The position numbers were made by a program, and so were the translations under genes. Of a stretch of 64,000 nucleotides of DNA, positions 61,574 to 64,000 are shown one piece after another. Positions within the stretch are counted from its first letter, which is position 1; each line of letters starts with the position of its first letter. Below the pieces are notes generated by a model that saw only the letters and a program-made list of their open reading frames with translations, was not told the DNA's origin and searched no databases. The DNA comes from PALSA-1004 sp963804885 (GTDB lineage Bacteria; Pseudomonadota; Gammaproteobacteria; Burkholderiales; SG8-41): assembly GCA_963804885.1 (NCBI GenBank), contig CAWDSF010000018.1:62001-126000 (forward strand). Reading direction: 5' to 3'.

Positions 61574-61649
61574 TGGCGCCCCGAAGACGAATCGAACGTC
61601 CGACCTGTCCCTTAGGAGGGGACTGCTCTATCCACTGAGCTACCGGGGC
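61574..61649 (-). tRNA. tRNA-Arg (anticodon CCU)
   Basis: On the minus strand a 76-nt cloverleaf: acceptor GCCCCGG pairs with TCGGGGC, D arm with AGCTCAGTGGATAGAGC, anticodon stem GTCCC/GGGAC around loop CTCCTAA (anticodon CCT), T arm with GTTCGATTC, discriminator G and encoded CCA. It reads AGG codons. tRNA-Arg genes are frequent integration sites; an integrase remnant lies at the 3' side. Confidence 0.95.
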
Positions 61650-61709
61650 GTGCGGCAGCATTTTAACGTAAAATCAAAGCTCGACCCGCCGAAATCCCGA
61701 AGGAAACTC

Positions 61710-62249
61710 ATGGTTAAGTGGCTGCTGATCGCCTTCGTGATCGGCGTCGCGCTGTTGTTGTGGCGGCTGACCGCGTTCGCCAATCGCAATCTGCCGAAAG
61801 CCGGCGGCGCGGCGCCCGATTTCAGCTTGCCGGACCAGAACGGGGCGATGCGAACGAGCAGCGAATTTCGCGGCAAATGGCTGGTGCTGTATTTTTATCC
61901 GCGCGACGACACGCCGGGCTGCACCGAACAGGCGGCGCGCTATCGCGATGCGATGCGCGAACTCGAAGCCGCTGGCGGCGCGGTCTGCGGCGTCAGCGTC
62001 GATGACAGCGACAGCCATGCGGCATTCGCGCGCAAATTCAATCTGCCGTTTGCGCTGCTCGCCGACCGCAAGGGCGAGACGGCCGCCCGTTACGGTTCGC
62101 TGCGCGATTTCGGTCTGCTGAAGTTCGCCAAGCGCAACACGTTTCTGATCGACCCGGCGGGCAAGGTGGCGAAGGTGTATCTGGGCGTCAACCCGGCGCG
62201 CAACACAACCGATGTCGTCAACGACTTGAAGCAGCTCGCAACCCTATGA
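61710..62249 (+). CDS. membrane-anchored peroxiredoxin (Bcp/PrxQ type)
   Basis: A 179-residue protein. The N-terminal hydrophobic segment (WLLIAFVIGVALLLW) should anchor or export it. The thioredoxin-fold domain has GGAAPDFSLPDQNG, the active site YFYPRDDTPGCTEQA with peroxidatic Cys71, and FALLADRKGETAARYG, NTFLIDPAGKVAKVYLGVNP. The second Cys of CTxxxC-type Bcp is missing; a Cys in GAVCGVSVD about 22 residues later could resolve. It reduces hydroperoxides, probably in the periplasm. AAGGAAA fixes ATG 61710. It overlaps the VOC gene by ATGA. Confidence 0.85.
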   Translation: MVKWLLIAFVIGVALLLWRLTAFANRNLPKAGGAAPDFSLPDQNGAMRTSSEFRGKWLVLYFYPRDDTPGCTEQAARYRDAMRELEAAGGAVCGVSVDDSDSHAAFARKFNLPFALLADRKGETAARYGSLRDFGLLKFAKRNTFLIDPAGKVAKVYLGVNPARNTTDVVNDLKQLATL

Positions 62250-62632
62250 TCAAAAGCATCGACCACATCGTTCTCACCACGCGCGACCTCGACAAATGCG
62301 TCACGTTCTACGTCGAGGTCCTCGGCATGCGCCTGGAGAACTACGGCGCGGGGCGCATCGCGTTCCGCTTCGGCGACCAGAAATTCAACGTGCATCCGCC
62401 GGGGTTCGACGCAAGCATCAAAGCCCGCACGCCGACGCCAGGCTCGCTCGACCTGTGTTTTCTCGCGGATTGCCCGCTCGAAGACGTGATCGCGCGCCTG
62501 AAAAAGCATGGCATCGCGATCGAAGAAGGCCCGTCGGTGCGCACCGGCGCGCGCTTTCCGATCCAATCGGTTTACGTGCGCGATCCGGACGACAATCTGA
62601 TCGAGATATCCGTTCCTGCAGAAAAAACTTGA
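62246..62632 (+). CDS. VOC-superfamily (glyoxalase-like) protein
   Basis: A 128-residue single-domain protein of the vicinal oxygen chelate fold. It opens IDHIVLTTRDLDKCVTFYVEVLGMRLEN (His7 as probable metal ligand) and closes with SVYVRDPDDNLIEISV, whose Glu is the usual last ligand; DLCF in the middle gives a further strand. Small VOC proteins of this type include dioxygenase-like and lyase-like enzymes; the substrate is unknown. It is translationally coupled to the peroxiredoxin gene and followed after 9 bp by the ABC-F gene. Confidence 0.85.
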   Translation: MIKSIDHIVLTTRDLDKCVTFYVEVLGMRLENYGAGRIAFRFGDQKFNVHPPGFDASIKARTPTPGSLDLCFLADCPLEDVIARLKKHGIAIEEGPSVRTGARFPIQSVYVRDPDDNLIEISVPAEKT

Positions 62633-62641
62633 GCCTCGGTT

Positions 62642-64000
<1,359 letters not shown>

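Overview
The window looks like a chromosomal segment of a high-GC betaproteobacterium (Burkholderiales/Nitrosomonadales type). The evidence is the polyhydroxybutyrate/acetoacetate genes at the left edge, several proteins ending in a PEP-CTERM sorting tail (PEPETYA, hydrophobic stretch, Arg cluster), PqiABC and RND envelope systems, and the general codon style. No ribosomal RNA, replication origin, CRISPR array or exosortase gene is visible. The lineage is inferred from gene content only.

Layout. 1-3.7 kb: end of a 3-hydroxybutyrate dehydrogenase, a two-subunit 3-oxoacid CoA-transferase, a frameshifted FabI-type enoyl-ACP reductase and metK. 3.8-9.3 kb: DUF4136 lipoprotein, DUF3300 protein with nine 18-bp tandem repeats, DUF2950 protein, an unknown coiled-coil protein and a DUF2254 membrane protein. 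9.3-10.9 kb: a phytochelatin-synthase-like protein and a Ysc84-type protein, divergent across a palindromic site. 10.9-16.9 kb: an intact tripartite RND efflux operon. 17-22.6 kb: small envelope proteins, beta-carbonic anhydrase, two paralogous membrane proteins. 22.6-28.7 kb (minus): patatin/BamA-type protein, DUF4105 protein, VIT-like protein, a frameshifted SulP transporter. 29-32.7 kb: pqiA-pqiA-pqiB-pqiC. 33-44 kb: DUF3313 and META proteins, a second broken SulP, MarC, DUF4239 and a large AsmA protein. 44.5-48.3 kb: a PAS-rich sensor kinase, a FixJ-type regulator and a lone receiver protein. 48.4-51.6 kb: ion channel, paralogue of the 22.0-kb protein, AI-2E-type exporter. 51.6-61.5 kb: an accessory region with five PEP-CTERM genes or remnants, an FkbM methyltransferase plus oxygenase pair, a broken IS5-type element and an integrase remnant lying against tRNA-Arg(CCU). 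61.7-64 kb: peroxiredoxin, VOC protein and an ABC-F ATPase cut by the window end.

Three things stand out. First, an 18-bp palindrome close to ATTGGACCAAAGTCCAAT occurs about ten times, nearly always in promoter-type gaps before envelope-stress genes, including before the sensor kinase and before the lone receiver; I infer a regulon, with the FixJ-type regulator here as the first candidate for the binding protein. Second, the window holds many fragments of genes whose intact relatives lie nearby (phytochelatin-synthase-like, Ysc84, PqiC, Gly-zipper leader, PEP-CTERM), so duplication and decay have been active. Third, single-base frameshifts are frequent and cluster in some genes, several in homopolymers; sequencing error and true decay cannot be told apart from this text alone.
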